From: Pseudomonas viridiflava
Lineage (GTDB): Bacteria; Pseudomonadota; Gammaproteobacteria; Pseudomonadales; Pseudomonadaceae
Reading direction: 5' to 3'
DNA length: 64,000 nucleotides
NCBI RefSeq assembly: GCF_900589395.1
Contig: NZ_UUIS01000027.1
Coordinates: 193,002-257,001 of the forward strand
Of this stretch, positions 55,065 through 64,000 are shown one piece after another. The translations under genes were made by a program, and so were the position numbers. Under the pieces are notes generated by a model. The model was given only the letters and a program-made list of their open reading frames with translations, did not search any database and was not told where the DNA came from. Each line of letters begins with the position of its first letter. Within the stretch, counting starts at the first letter, position 1.

Positions 55065-55468
55065 GATGGTGTCCGCAAGCGACGGCAATTGGAAATCAGT
55101 GTATACCGGCCCATGCACGTGGGTAGAGCGTGCCACGCAACCGTATGCGGGGGCGAATGTGTCGGTGAATGTTGCACGGCGAGTGCGTGGTGGTTACCGC
55201 AGCCCTGGCATTGGCGCGGCATCTGTCGCGCTGCGCGCCGGGTCAGCGATCAGTCACTGGATAAAGCGTGACTATTTGTTGCTATTGAGTCGATTTAGTG
55301 ACTGGGCGTGACTCGTTTGCCGCTGGTCGCTGTTTGGCAAAGCTGCTAATCTCGGCCCGCTTTTTGACTCGTCATCAAGCGAAGGCGTGAATCGCATAAT
55401 TCCAATACATTCACTCAGCATCGCCTGTGCGGTGTGCAGAGTTCGCTGTCGCTAAGGAGCTGGCTTGC
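55065..55468. other. intergenic region between the hydrolase and fadD
   Basis: The 404 bases hold no gene that can be supported. The right half is AT-richer and has repeated GTGACT (near 55269, 55300 and 55310), which might be regulator sites. Promoters of fadD and the hydrolase must lie here; no PsrA- or FadR-type box was clear. Confidence 0.45.
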
Positions 55469-57160
55469 ATGATCGAAAACTTCTGGAAGGACAAGTACCC
55501 TGCTGGTGTGGCTGCCGAGATCGATCCTGACGAGTATCCGAATGTCCAGGCCGTGCTCAAGCGATCCTGCCAGCGTTTTGCCGACAAGCCAGCCTTCAGC
55601 AACCTGGGCAAGACCCTGACCTATGGCGAGCTGTATGAGCTGTCCGGCGCCTTTGCCGCCTGGATCCAGCAGCACACCGACCTCAAGCCGGGCGATCGCA
55701 TCGCCGTGCAGCTGCCCAACGTGCTGCAGTACCCGGTGGCGGTGTTCGGGGCCATGCGCGCCGGCCTGATCGTGGTCAACACCAACCCGCTTTACACGGC
55801 GCGGGAAATGGAGCATCAACTCAACGATTCCGGCGCCAGCGCGCTGTTGTGCCTGGCCAACATGGCGCACCTGGCCGAGAAGGTGGTGCCCAAGACCCAG
55901 GTCCGGCATGTGATTGTCACCGAAGTGGCCGACATGCTGCCGATGCTCAAGCGTCTGCTAGTCAACAGCGTCATCAAGTACGTGAAGAAAATGGTCCCGG
56001 CCTATCATCTGCCGCAGGCCGTGCGCTTCAACGATGCCCTGGCCAAGGGCCGTGGCCAGGCGGTCAGCGAAGCCTGTCCGGGCAGCAACGATGTGGCCGT
56101 GCTGCAATACACCGGCGGAACCACCGGCGTGGCCAAGGGCGCGATGCTGACCCACCGCAACCTGATCGCCAACATGCTGCAATGCCGCGAGCTGATGGGC
56201 TCCAACCTCAATGAGGGCTGCGAGATCCTCATCACGCCGCTGCCGCTGTACCACATCTACGCCTTTACCTTTCACTGCATGGCCATGATGCAGTGTGGCA
56301 ACCACAACGTCCTGATCACCAACCCGCGCGACCTGCCGGCGATGGTCAAGGAACTGTCCAAGTGGAAGTTCAACGGCTTCGTGGGCCTCAATACCCTGTT
56401 TGTGGCCCTGTGCAACAACCAGGAGTTCCGCAACCTCGATTTCTCGTCGCTCAAGGTCACGCTGTCCGGCGGCATGGCCCTGCAGCAGGCGGTGGCCGAG
56501 CGCTGGAAGGCGGTCACCCAGTGCCCGATCTGCGAAGGCTATGGCATGACCGAAACCAGCCCGGTGGCCACGGTCAACCCGATCCAGAACATCCAGATCG
56601 GCACCATCGGCATTCCGGTGCCCTCGACCGTGTGCAAGGTCATCGACGACGCCGGCACGGAGCTGGCCTTTGGTGAAACCGGCGAACTGTGCATCAAGGG
56701 CCCGCAGGTGATGAAGGGCTATTGGCAGCGTGTCGAGGCCACCGAAGAGATTCTCGACGCCGAGGGCTGGCTCAAGACCGGCGACATTGCCGTGATCCAG
56801 CCTGACGGCTACCTGCGCATCGTCGACCGCAAGAAGGACATGATCCTGATCTCCGGTTTCAACGTGTACCCCAATGAGCTCGAAGACGTATTGGTCAGCC
56901 TGCCAGGCGTGTTGCAATGCGCGGCCATCGGCGTGCCGGACGAAAAATCCGGCGAGTCGATCAAGGTGTTCGTGGTGGTCAAGCCGGGCATGACCCTGAC
57001 CAAGGAACAGGTCATGGAGCACATGCGTGCCAACCTGACCGGCTACAAGGTGGCCCGCAGCGTCGAGTTCCGCGACGCGCTGCCGACCACCAACGTTGGC
57101 AAGATCCTGCGCCGCGAACTGCGTGATGAAGAACTGAAAAAAATGGGCGTGAAAAAATAA
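55469..57160 (+). CDS. fadD: long-chain fatty acid-CoA ligase FadD
   Basis: The 563-residue enzyme is an AMP-forming acyl-CoA synthetase. The phosphate loop is LQYTGGTTGVAKGAM, the adenine block is EGYGMTETSPV, and the A8/A10 C-terminal core includes GWLKTGDIA, IVDRKKDMILISGFN and NVGKILRREL. It activates long-chain fatty acids for beta-oxidation at the inner membrane. The opening IENFWKDKYPAGV matches the FadD1 type. In several Pseudomonas a second fadD lies beside it; none is here. The ATG at 55469 gives the family N-terminus. Confidence 0.93.
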   Translation: MIENFWKDKYPAGVAAEIDPDEYPNVQAVLKRSCQRFADKPAFSNLGKTLTYGELYELSGAFAAWIQQHTDLKPGDRIAVQLPNVLQYPVAVFGAMRAGLIVVNTNPLYTAREMEHQLNDSGASALLCLANMAHLAEKVVPKTQVRHVIVTEVADMLPMLKRLLVNSVIKYVKKMVPAYHLPQAVRFNDALAKGRGQAVSEACPGSNDVAVLQYTGGTTGVAKGAMLTHRNLIANMLQCRELMGSNLNEGCEILITPLPLYHIYAFTFHCMAMMQCGNHNVLITNPRDLPAMVKELSKWKFNGFVGLNTLFVALCNNQEFRNLDFSSLKVTLSGGMALQQAVAERWKAVTQCPICEGYGMTETSPVATVNPIQNIQIGTIGIPVPSTVCKVIDDAGTELAFGETGELCIKGPQVMKGYWQRVEATEEILDAEGWLKTGDIAVIQPDGYLRIVDRKKDMILISGFNVYPNELEDVLVSLPGVLQCAAIGVPDEKSGESIKVFVVVKPGMTLTKEQVMEHMRANLTGYKVARSVEFRDALPTTNVGKILRRELRDEELKKMGVKK

Positions 57161-57261
57161 CCTGGCTGCCCGGGCGGCGAAGCGCGTCTGCCGGCAACGG
57201 TGCCACCTTCAAGGGTGGCGCCTGCTGGCCGGCTCGAGCCGGTCCTGTCCGGCATCGATCA

Positions 57262-57285
57262 CCGGGTACCGGGTACCGGGTACCG
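57262..57285. repeat. three tandem copies of CCGGGTA
   Basis: A 7-base unit, CCGGGTA, repeats three times between fadD and hrpA. No function is implied. Confidence 0.6.
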
Positions 57286-57362
57286 ATCCGCCCCATCGCC
57301 GAACCCGGCGCAAATCTGCGACAATCCCCGCTTTGCCCCTTCGACCTGACCTTGCGTACCTG

Positions 57363-60300
57363 ATGACCGCCGAATCGCCCTCTATCGACCTGTTGCTGAA
57401 CAACCTCGACCACGCCATGAGCGGCGACCGTCATAAATTGCGCCGCCAGTTGCATGAGCTGCGCAAGAAACCTGACGAGGCAAAGCTGGCGTCGTGGCTC
57501 GAACGCTTCCAGGCGTCGTGTGCCAAGGTCGAGGCGCGGCGCCTGAGTGTGCCGACCATCCGCTACGACGATCACCTGCCGATTGCCGCCAAGCGCGACG
57601 AGATCAAGGCGGCGTTGCTCAAGCACCAGGTGCTGATCATTGCCGGCGAAACCGGCTCGGGCAAGACCACCCAGTTGCCCAAGATCTGCCTGGAAATCGG
57701 TCGCGGCCAGTACGGTCTGATCGGCCACACCCAACCACGCCGGATTGCGGCGCGCAGCGTGGCCAGTCGGGTCGCTGAAGAACTGGCCACGCCCCTGGGT
57801 TCGCTGGTCGGCTATCAGGTGCGGTTCGAGGACCAGAGCGGTGACAACACGCTGATCAAGCTGATGACCGACGGCATCCTGCTGGCCGAGACCCAGAACG
57901 ACCGCTTCCTGGAGCGCTACGACACCCTGATCGTCGACGAGGCCCACGAACGCAGCCTGAACATCGACTTTCTACTCGGTTACCTCAAGACCCTGTTGCC
58001 ACGGCGTCCTGACCTCAAGGTGATCATTACCTCGGCGACCATCGACCTGCAGCGCTTTTCCGAGCATTTCAACGATGCACCGATCATTGAAGTGTCGGGC
58101 CGGACTTTCCCGGTCGAGACCCTGTACCGCCCGCTGGCCAGCGAGCAGGACGAGGAGGGCAACAGCGTCGAGGAAGACCTGACCGTTGACCAGGCGATCC
58201 TCGCCACCCTCGATGAACTGGCCGCCATGGAGCGCAGCGAAGGCAAGCTGCCGGGCGATGTGCTGGTGTTCTTGCCTGGCGAGCGTGAGATTCGTGACGC
58301 CGCCGAGGTGCTGCGCAAGGCCCAGCTGCGGCACACCGAGATCCTGCCGTTGTACGCACGCCTGTCGCCGGCCGAGCAGCAGCGCATTTTCCAGTCACAC
58401 CCCGGGCGCCGCGTGGTGCTGGCCACCAACGTCGCCGAGACCTCGCTGACCGTACCGGGCATTCGTTATGTGATCGACACCGGCACCGCGCGCATCAGCC
58501 GCTACAGCTACCGCGCCAAGGTCCAGCGCCTGCCGATCGAGGCGGTGTCCCAGGCCAGCGCCAACCAGCGCAAGGGTCGCTGTGGCCGGGTCGAGCCGGG
58601 CATCTGCATCCGCCTGTACAGCGAAGAGGATTTTCTCGGGCGCCCGGAATTTACCGACCCCGAGATCCTGCGCACCAACCTGGCGGCGGTCATCCTGCAG
58701 ATGCTGCACCTGCGCCTGGGGGATATCAGCGACTTCCCGTTCATCGAGCCGCCGGACGGCAAGGCCATCAGCGACGGCTTCAACCTGTTGCAGGAGCTGT
58801 CGGCGGTTACCCGTGAAAACCAGCTCACCCCGCTGGGTCGCCAGTTGGCGCGCCTGCCGGTGGACCCGCGCATGGGTCGCATGCTGCTGGAGGCCGCGCA
58901 ACAAGGCAGCCTGCAGGAAGTGCTGATCATCGCCAGTGCGCTGTCGGTGCAGGACGTGCGCGAGCGCCCGCCCGAGCGTCAGCAGGCGGCTGACCAGGCA
59001 CACGCACAATGGAAGGACGCCGACTCGGATTTTGCCGGGCTGGTGAACCTCTGGCGCGGGTTCGAAGAACAGCGTCAGGCGCTGACTTCAAGCCCGCTGC
59101 GCAACTGGTGCCGGCGTAACTTCCTCAATTACCTGCGCCTGCGCGAATGGCGCGATGCGCACCGGCAACTGAGCCTGATCTGCCGCGAACTGAAGCTGCC
59201 GGTCAATGCGGAACCGGCCGACTACGGCAAATTCCACAAGGCGATCCTGTCCGGCCTGCTCAGCCAGGTCGGCCAGAAAACCGAAGAAGGCGACTACCTG
59301 GGTGCCCGCCAGCGCCGTTTCTGGGTGCATCCGTCTTCTGGGCTGGGGCGCAAGCGCCCGCAATGGGTGATGGCCGCCGAACTGGTCGAGACCACCAAGC
59401 TGTATGCGCGCATGGTGGCCAAGATCGACGTCGACTGGATCGAACCGTTGGCCGGGCACCTGATCAAGAAGAACCACTTCGAGCCCCACTGGGAGAAAAA
59501 GCGTGGCCAGGTCGTGGCCTTCGAGCAGATCACCCTGTACGGGCTGATCATCGTCGGTCGCCGTCCGGTGCACTATGGTCCGGTGGACCCGGTGGTGTCG
59601 CGCGAGATGTTCATTCGCGAAGGCCTGGTGCGTGGCGATATCCTGTCGCGGGCCAAATGCCTGAGTGCCAACACGCGCCTGCTGGAAGAACTCGATGAGC
59701 TGGAAGCCAAGGCCCGGCGCCGCGACATCCTGGCCGACGAAGAAACCCTGTACGGCTTCTACGATGCGCGGCTGCCGGCCGAGGTGCACCAGACCGCGAC
59801 CTTCGACAGCTGGTATCGGGTGCACAGCCAGAAAGACCCGCAACTGTTGATCATGCGCGAAGAAGACGTGCTGGCCCGCGAGGCCAACGAAGTCACCGCC
59901 GCGCAATACCCCGACACCTTGCGCCTGGGCGAACTGACCCTGCCGCTGACCTATCACTTCGAGCCCAACCACCCGCGTGACGGCGTGACCCTGCGAGTGC
60001 CGGCGCCGCTGTTGCAGTCGTTGCCGGCCGAACGCCTGGAATGGCTGGTGCCGGGCCTGCTGGAAACCAAGTGCATTGCACTGGTGCGCAACCTGCCGAA
60101 GGCCACGCGCAAGAATTTCGTGCCGGTGCCGGACTTTGTCCGCGCCGCCCTGCAACGCATCACCTTCGCCGAGGGTTCGCTGCCCCAGGCGCTGGGTCGC
60201 GAACTGCTGCGCATGACCGGCGCGCGGGTCACCGACGAGGCCTGGAGCGAGGCCGCCGACCAGCTTGAAGGGCACCTGAAGATGAACCTGGAGGTGGTCG

Positions 60301-61274
60301 ACGGCAACGGCAAGTTCCTGGGTGAAGGCCGCGACCTGGACGCGCTGACTGCCCGCTTTGCCGAGGCCGGGCAAGCTGCGCTGGCCATGCCGCACAGCGC
60401 CAGGGGGCAGCAGCCGGTGGAAGCCAAGGGCTTTGCGGCGGTGGCGCAGCAGACCCAGCAGAAGATTGCCGGCCTGTCACTGACGGTCTACCCGGCGCTG
60501 GTCGAGGAGGGCGGTACGGTCAAGGAAGGACGTTTCCCGACCCAGGCCGAGGCCGAGTACCAGCATCGCCGCGCCTTGCAGCGCCTGCTGTTGCAGCAAC
60601 TGGCCGACACCGCGAAATTTCTGCGGGGCAAGTTGCCGGGGCAGACCGAGCTGGCGCTGCTGTACCGCGACCTGGGCCGGGTCGATGCGCTGATCGAAGA
60701 CATCCTGCTCGCCAGCCTGGACAGCTGCGTACTCGAAGGTGAGGAGACACTGCCGCGTGACGGTGCCGGCCTGTTGTCGCTGGCCGAGCGCAAGCGCGGC
60801 GAGTGGGCCGAGCACGCCGAGCGCCTGGCGCGCCTGACCCTGGACATCCTCAAGCTGTGGCATGGCCTGCAAAAGAGCTTCAAGGGCAAGATCGACCTGG
60901 CCCGGGCCGTGGCCCTCAACGACATCAAGGCACAACTGGGCAAGCTGGTGTACCCGGGCTTCGTGCGTGAAACACCGGGCCAGTGGCTCAAGGAATTGCC
61001 GCGTTACCTCAAGGCTGTCGAACTGCGCCTGGAAAAACTGCCCGGTCAGGTGCAGAAGGACCGGGTCTGGAGCATCGAGCTGGGCGAGTTATGGGCGCAG
61101 TACCAGGCCCGTGCCGCCAAGCACGCCCAGGAAGGCAAGCGCGACCCGGAGCTGGTGACCTGGCGCTGGTGGCTGGAAGAGTACCGCGTTTCGCTATTCG
61201 CCCAGCAACTGGGCACCCGCATGCCGGTGTCCGACAAGCGGCTGAGCAAACAATGGAGTCTGGTGCAAGGCTGA
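57363..61274 (+). CDS. hrpA: ATP-dependent RNA helicase HrpA
   Basis: The 1303-residue protein is a DEAH-box helicase. Walker A is GETGSGKT (95-102), DEAH is at 192-195, the SAT motif is ITSATID, and motif VI reads QRKGRCGRVEPG. A long C-terminal DUF3418 region (about 700-1290) completes the HrpA form. It unwinds RNA and in E. coli rescues stalled ribosomes. The ATG at 57363 is used; the open frame from 57333 adds little. Confidence 0.95.
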   Translation: MTAESPSIDLLLNNLDHAMSGDRHKLRRQLHELRKKPDEAKLASWLERFQASCAKVEARRLSVPTIRYDDHLPIAAKRDEIKAALLKHQVLIIAGETGSGKTTQLPKICLEIGRGQYGLIGHTQPRRIAARSVASRVAEELATPLGSLVGYQVRFEDQSGDNTLIKLMTDGILLAETQNDRFLERYDTLIVDEAHERSLNIDFLLGYLKTLLPRRPDLKVIITSATIDLQRFSEHFNDAPIIEVSGRTFPVETLYRPLASEQDEEGNSVEEDLTVDQAILATLDELAAMERSEGKLPGDVLVFLPGEREIRDAAEVLRKAQLRHTEILPLYARLSPAEQQRIFQSHPGRRVVLATNVAETSLTVPGIRYVIDTGTARISRYSYRAKVQRLPIEAVSQASANQRKGRCGRVEPGICIRLYSEEDFLGRPEFTDPEILRTNLAAVILQMLHLRLGDISDFPFIEPPDGKAISDGFNLLQELSAVTRENQLTPLGRQLARLPVDPRMGRMLLEAAQQGSLQEVLIIASALSVQDVRERPPERQQAADQAHAQWKDADSDFAGLVNLWRGFEEQRQALTSSPLRNWCRRNFLNYLRLREWRDAHRQLSLICRELKLPVNAEPADYGKFHKAILSGLLSQVGQKTEEGDYLGARQRRFWVHPSSGLGRKRPQWVMAAELVETTKLYARMVAKIDVDWIEPLAGHLIKKNHFEPHWEKKRGQVVAFEQITLYGLIIVGRRPVHYGPVDPVVSREMFIREGLVRGDILSRAKCLSANTRLLEELDELEAKARRRDILADEETLYGFYDARLPAEVHQTATFDSWYRVHSQKDPQLLIMREEDVLAREANEVTAAQYPDTLRLGELTLPLTYHFEPNHPRDGVTLRVPAPLLQSLPAERLEWLVPGLLETKCIALVRNLPKATRKNFVPVPDFVRAALQRITFAEGSLPQALGRELLRMTGARVTDEAWSEAADQLEGHLKMNLEVVDGNGKFLGEGRDLDALTARFAEAGQAALAMPHSARGQQPVEAKGFAAVAQQTQQKIAGLSLTVYPALVEEGGTVKEGRFPTQAEAEYQHRRALQRLLLQQLADTAKFLRGKLPGQTELALLYRDLGRVDALIEDILLASLDSCVLEGEETLPRDGAGLLSLAERKRGEWAEHAERLARLTLDILKLWHGLQKSFKGKIDLARAVALNDIKAQLGKLVYPGFVRETPGQWLKELPRYLKAVELRLEKLPGQVQKDRVWSIELGELWAQYQARAAKHAQEGKRDPELVTWRWWLEEYRVSLFAQQLGTRMPVSDKRLSKQWSLVQG

Positions 61275-61338
61275 TATCACCGACACTGCGGCTGCCCTTG
61301 CACAGTGCAATGCGGTCTCTGGATTGTGCCTCACCTGT

Positions 61339-61485
61339 GTAGGAGCGCGCTTGCCCGCGACCGAGTGCGTAGCGCTCGCAAAATCTCCAAAACGCCGAAA
61401 ATCTGCAGCGAATGACCGAAAAATTTGTGAAACGCTGAAATTTTACGACTGCTACGCACTCGGTCGCGGGCAAGCGCGCTCCTAC
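61339..61485. repeat. REPIN copy 4
   Basis: It begins GTAGGAGCGCGCTTGCCCGC and ends in its reverse complement, with a middle that has diverged from copies 1-3 (ACCGAGTGCGTAGC... and GCTACGCACTCGGT pair). It lies between hrpA and the FabH2-like gene. The rest of this 327-base gap holds nothing else recognised. Confidence 0.85.
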
Positions 61486-61601
61486 AGCATTCTGTTACGC
61501 GGTTGTGTTCGGGCTGCGATAGCACCCGATTGCGGCGATATGTCAAACTTTGCGCCTTGCCTGGCCTACAGGCCCTTACCTTCAACAAGAGAGAAACGAC
61601 C

Positions 61602-62723
61602 GTGCACAACGTCGTCATCAGCGGCACCGGCCTGTACACCCCGGCCCAGAGCATCTCCAACGAAGAGCTGGTGCAGTCCTTCAATGCCTGGGTCACCCAG
61701 TTCAACCACGAAAACGCCGCGGCCATCGAGCGTGGCGAGGTCCAGGCGCAGGCCGCGTCCGATGCGGCGTTCATCGAGAAGGCGTCCGGCATCAAGAGCC
61801 GCTTCGTGATGGACAAGCAAGGCATCCTTGATCCGCAGCGCATGAAGCCGTCGCTGCCCGAGCGCAGCAACGACCAGCGTTCGATTCTCTGCGAAATGGG
61901 CGTGGCCGCCGCCGAGCAGGCCTTGCAGCGTGCCGGCAAGACCGCCGCCGACATCGACGGGGTCATCGTGGCCTGCTCCAACCTGCAGCGCGCCTACCCG
62001 GCCATCTCGATCGAGATCCAGGATGCACTGGGCATTCAGGGCTACGGCTTCGACATGAACGTGGCTTGCTCGTCGGCCACCTTCGGCATCCAGACCGCCT
62101 GCAACAGCGTGCAATTGGGCCAGGCCCGCGCCTTGCTGGTGATCAACCCGGAAATCTGCACCGCGCACCTGAACTTCCGTGACCGCGACAGCCACTTCAT
62201 CTTTGGCGATGCCGCCACCGCCGTGGTGGTCGAGCGTGCGGACCTGGCAACGTCGCAGCACCAGTTCGAGATCCTCGGCACGCGCTTGTCGACGCAGTTC
62301 TCCAACAACATCCGCAATAACTTCGGCTTCCTCAACCGCACCGCCGAAGACGGCATCGATGCGCCGGACAAGCTGTTCGTCCAGGAAGGCCGCAAGGTGT
62401 TTCGCGAAGTGTGCCCGATGGTCGCCGAGCTGGTCGGCAGCCACCTGCAGGACAGCGGCTTGAACGTCAGCGACGTGCAGCGCTTCTGGCTGCACCAGGC
62501 CAACCTGAGCATGAACCACCTGATCGTCAAGAAGCTGCTGGGCCGCGAAGCGACGCTTGATGAGGCGCCGGTGATCCTCGACACCTATGCCAACACCAGT
62601 TCGGCAGGCTCGGTGATCGCGTTTCACACCTACCAGGACGACCTGCCGGCGGGCGCACTGGGCGTGCTCAGCTCGTTCGGGGCCGGGTATTCGATTGGTT
62701 GTGTGATTCTGCGCAAGCGCTGA
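61602..62723 (+). CDS. beta-ketoacyl-ACP synthase III, FabH2-like
   Basis: The 373-residue enzyme has the ketoacyl synthase III triad: C156 in NVACSSATFG, H298 in WLHQAN and N331 in TYANTSSAGS. It is about 50 residues longer than housekeeping FabH, through an insert at 25-95. This is the form of P. aeruginosa PA3286 (FabH2), which joins medium-chain acyl-CoA from beta-oxidation to malonyl-ACP. The start is GTG at 61602, after AAGAGAGAAA. Its place near fadD fits that role. Confidence 0.87.
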   Translation: MHNVVISGTGLYTPAQSISNEELVQSFNAWVTQFNHENAAAIERGEVQAQAASDAAFIEKASGIKSRFVMDKQGILDPQRMKPSLPERSNDQRSILCEMGVAAAEQALQRAGKTAADIDGVIVACSNLQRAYPAISIEIQDALGIQGYGFDMNVACSSATFGIQTACNSVQLGQARALLVINPEICTAHLNFRDRDSHFIFGDAATAVVVERADLATSQHQFEILGTRLSTQFSNNIRNNFGFLNRTAEDGIDAPDKLFVQEGRKVFREVCPMVAELVGSHLQDSGLNVSDVQRFWLHQANLSMNHLIVKKLLGREATLDEAPVILDTYANTSSAGSVIAFHTYQDDLPAGALGVLSSFGAGYSIGCVILRKR

Positions 62724-62743
62724 TCCACAAACCCTAAAAGCAG

Positions 62744-62798
62744 AAAAAGAGCCTGCCGGTATCGCCGGATGATGGGGAGCGATACCTGCAAGCTCTTT
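62744..62798. terminator. bidirectional terminator between the FabH2-like and porin genes
   Basis: AAAAGAGCCTGCCGGTATCG plus C (62744-62764) pairs with 62778-62798 with two mismatches, a 21-base stem with A-rich and T-rich ends. It can end transcription on both strands of the convergent genes. Confidence 0.85.
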
Positions 62799-62842
62799 TC
62801 TTGAAGCGGACGCTGAGCGGGTCAGCGTCCTTGTAGTGCAGC

Positions 62843-64000
62843 TTAGAACTTGACCTCGGCATCCAGTTGCAGAATGTTGGCGTCCTTGTCGCGACCGCCA
62901 CGGCTGGCGAAGTCGGCATCGGCCATCAGGTAGGTTGCGCCCAGGGCGAAGTTCTTGTCGATTTCATAACCGACCTTGACCTTGTGGCCACGGGAACCTG
63001 TGGTGCCGTTGGCGAAGTCCGAGTCGGTGAAGGCACCGACCACCGCGTTACGCTGCACATCGCGGTAGTTGTAGTCCAGGCTGAAACCGAAGACCTTGGT
63101 CTTGGCACCGGCCAGCCAGGCGGTGTCGTGGCCGTCGGTGGACTCGTCGTTGACCACGTACTGACCATAAAAGGCCAGCGGCACGGCCAGGCCGGTGAGG
63201 TCGATCTGGCCGAAGCCTTCGTACAGGCGGAACTCGGTCGTGGTGTTGCCGTTGACCGACAGCGCGCACGGGGTGGTGCTGGGGTTGGTGCCGCAGGCGC
63301 TGTCCTTGTCGTTGTCGTAACCGTAGACGCTACCGCCGACCGTGACCTTCAGGTCGTCGATCGGGGCGAAGCGTGCGCCCACCTGGCCGGCGTACAGGCG
63401 CAGGTCATTCTTGAATTCCACGCCGTTGCCGTCGACGTTGTCCTTGAGCGTGTAGTGACCGGCGCTGGCGAACAGCTCGGTCTTGCCAGCCAGTGGCAGC
63501 TTGTAGGCCAGGGCCAGGCCTTCAGGGTTGATGTCGCCATCCCAGATCACGTCGCCCATGCTGACCCATGGCTGGTTCATCTTGCCGCCGATCAGCGACA
63601 GGCCCTTGATGGCAGTCGGGTGGTAATCGATGTAGGCCAGGTCCAGCCAGATCGATTTCTTCGAGAAGTAGCCGTCCAGGTCCTGGTTGGTGGAACGGGC
63701 GTCGTTGCCGCCACCGGTGGCGATGCGGATACCGCTGTCGACCTGCGGGTTGATTTCGGTGTAGGCACCCAGGCGTGCACGAACGCGCTGGCGATCCTTG
63801 TCGCGGCCACCGTTGTCGGCTTCGCCGTCGATGTCGATGTTTTCCTGGCGGATACGCACATCGCCCTTGATCTGGGTCTTGGCTGCCCAGGCGACTTTTT
63901 TCTCGAAATCGCTCTGCGTCGACGACTTGGTGGCAGCGGCAGCTTGCTGCTCCTTGGCCAGGTCGGCTTGCAGTTCGGCATGTTGAGCTGTGCTGATCGA
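62843..64000 (-). CDS. putative porin (5' end outside the window)
   Basis: The visible 385 residues lack the start. The N-terminal visible part is helical and probably forms a coiled coil (QHAELQADLAKEQQAAAATK), then a beta barrel begins at TQIKGDVRIRQENIDIDG and ends with the strand ANILQLDAEVKF, whose last Phe is the barrel signature. It fits the putative porin family with a periplasmic coiled coil found in Pseudomonas. Its solute is unknown. A bidirectional terminator lies 45 bases after the stop codon. Confidence 0.85.
   Translation of the reverse strand, partial: SISTAQHAELQADLAKEQQAAAATKSSTQSDFEKKVAWAAKTQIKGDVRIRQENIDIDGEADNGGRDKDRQRVRARLGAYTEINPQVDSGIRIATGGGNDARSTNQDLDGYFSKKSIWLDLAYIDYHPTAIKGLSLIGGKMNQPWVSMGDVIWDGDINPEGLALAYKLPLAGKTELFASAGHYTLKDNVDGNGVEFKNDLRLYAGQVGARFAPIDDLKVTVGGSVYGYDNDKDSACGTNPSTTPCALSVNGNTTTEFRLYEGFGQIDLTGLAVPLAFYGQYVVNDESTDGHDTAWLAGAKTKVFGFSLDYNYRDVQRNAVVGAFTDSDFANGTTGSRGHKVKVGYEIDKNFALGATYLMADADFASRGGRDKDANILQLDAEVKF

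Overview
The window is a 64 kb piece of a Pseudomonas chromosome. The basis is high GC content with Pseudomonas-type reading frames, a recognisable QuiP acyl-homoserine-lactone acylase, a MucR-type MHYT-GGDEF-EAL protein, a LivJ/BraC-type amino-acid uptake operon, and gene neighbourhoods (dinG-esterase-OmpA-pdxH, rapA-...-MaoC-hydrolase-fadD-hrpA-fabH2) like those known from the genus. Several GTAGGAGCGCGC-type REP/REPIN repeats point to the P. putida/P. fluorescens side of the genus. No rRNA, tRNA, CRISPR array, intact insertion sequence or prophage was seen.

Layout. 1-5 kb: the start of a ligase-associated exonuclease, an SRPBCC protein divergent from a LysR regulator, a GNAT acetyltransferase, and an EamA exporter divergent from a MocR-type regulator. 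5-12 kb is the least conserved part: DUF4304 and GFA genes, two REPINs lying inside larger palindromes, an HWE/HisKA_2 kinase, a DUF4303-HEAT protein, a DUF2254 membrane protein, a decayed iron-uptake locus (Fur box, sigma-factor remnant and TonB-receptor remnant) and two small genes that resemble toxin-immunity genes. 12-25 kb: a large hybrid kinase, quiP, an LEA lipoprotein and SEC-C pair, a TonB siderophore receptor, YchJ, an OmpA lipoprotein, and a glycine-rich exported protein overlapping a DUF1145 gene. 25-39 kb: CopD-like protein, dinG, esterase, an unusual OmpA lipoprotein, pdxH, a SlyB-like lipoprotein, nhaA, a Cds1-like PLP enzyme, a GMC oxidoreductase with a divergent AraC regulator, a COG2509 flavoprotein and a COG3650 lipoprotein.

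39.5-44.5 kb holds the branched-chain amino-acid ABC transporter (binding protein, two permeases, two ATPases), with an intrinsic terminator after the binding-protein gene. 45-49 kb: DUF2288, mucR and an MFS transporter. 49.4-62.7 kb: rapA, two small proteins, a 37-residue CcoM-like oxidase subunit with its own Anr box and terminator, then lipid genes (MaoC hydratase, hydrolase, fadD), hrpA, and a FabH2-like ketoacyl synthase. The window ends inside a porin gene.

The most notable items are the 37-residue Anr-controlled CcoM-like gene, the collapsed Fur/ECF-sigma/TonB-receptor locus, the REPINs nested in longer palindromes, the orphan immunity-like genes, and the OmpA lipoprotein with three WYWPF repeats and a histone-H1-like tail. 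No convincing wholly new multigene system was found.
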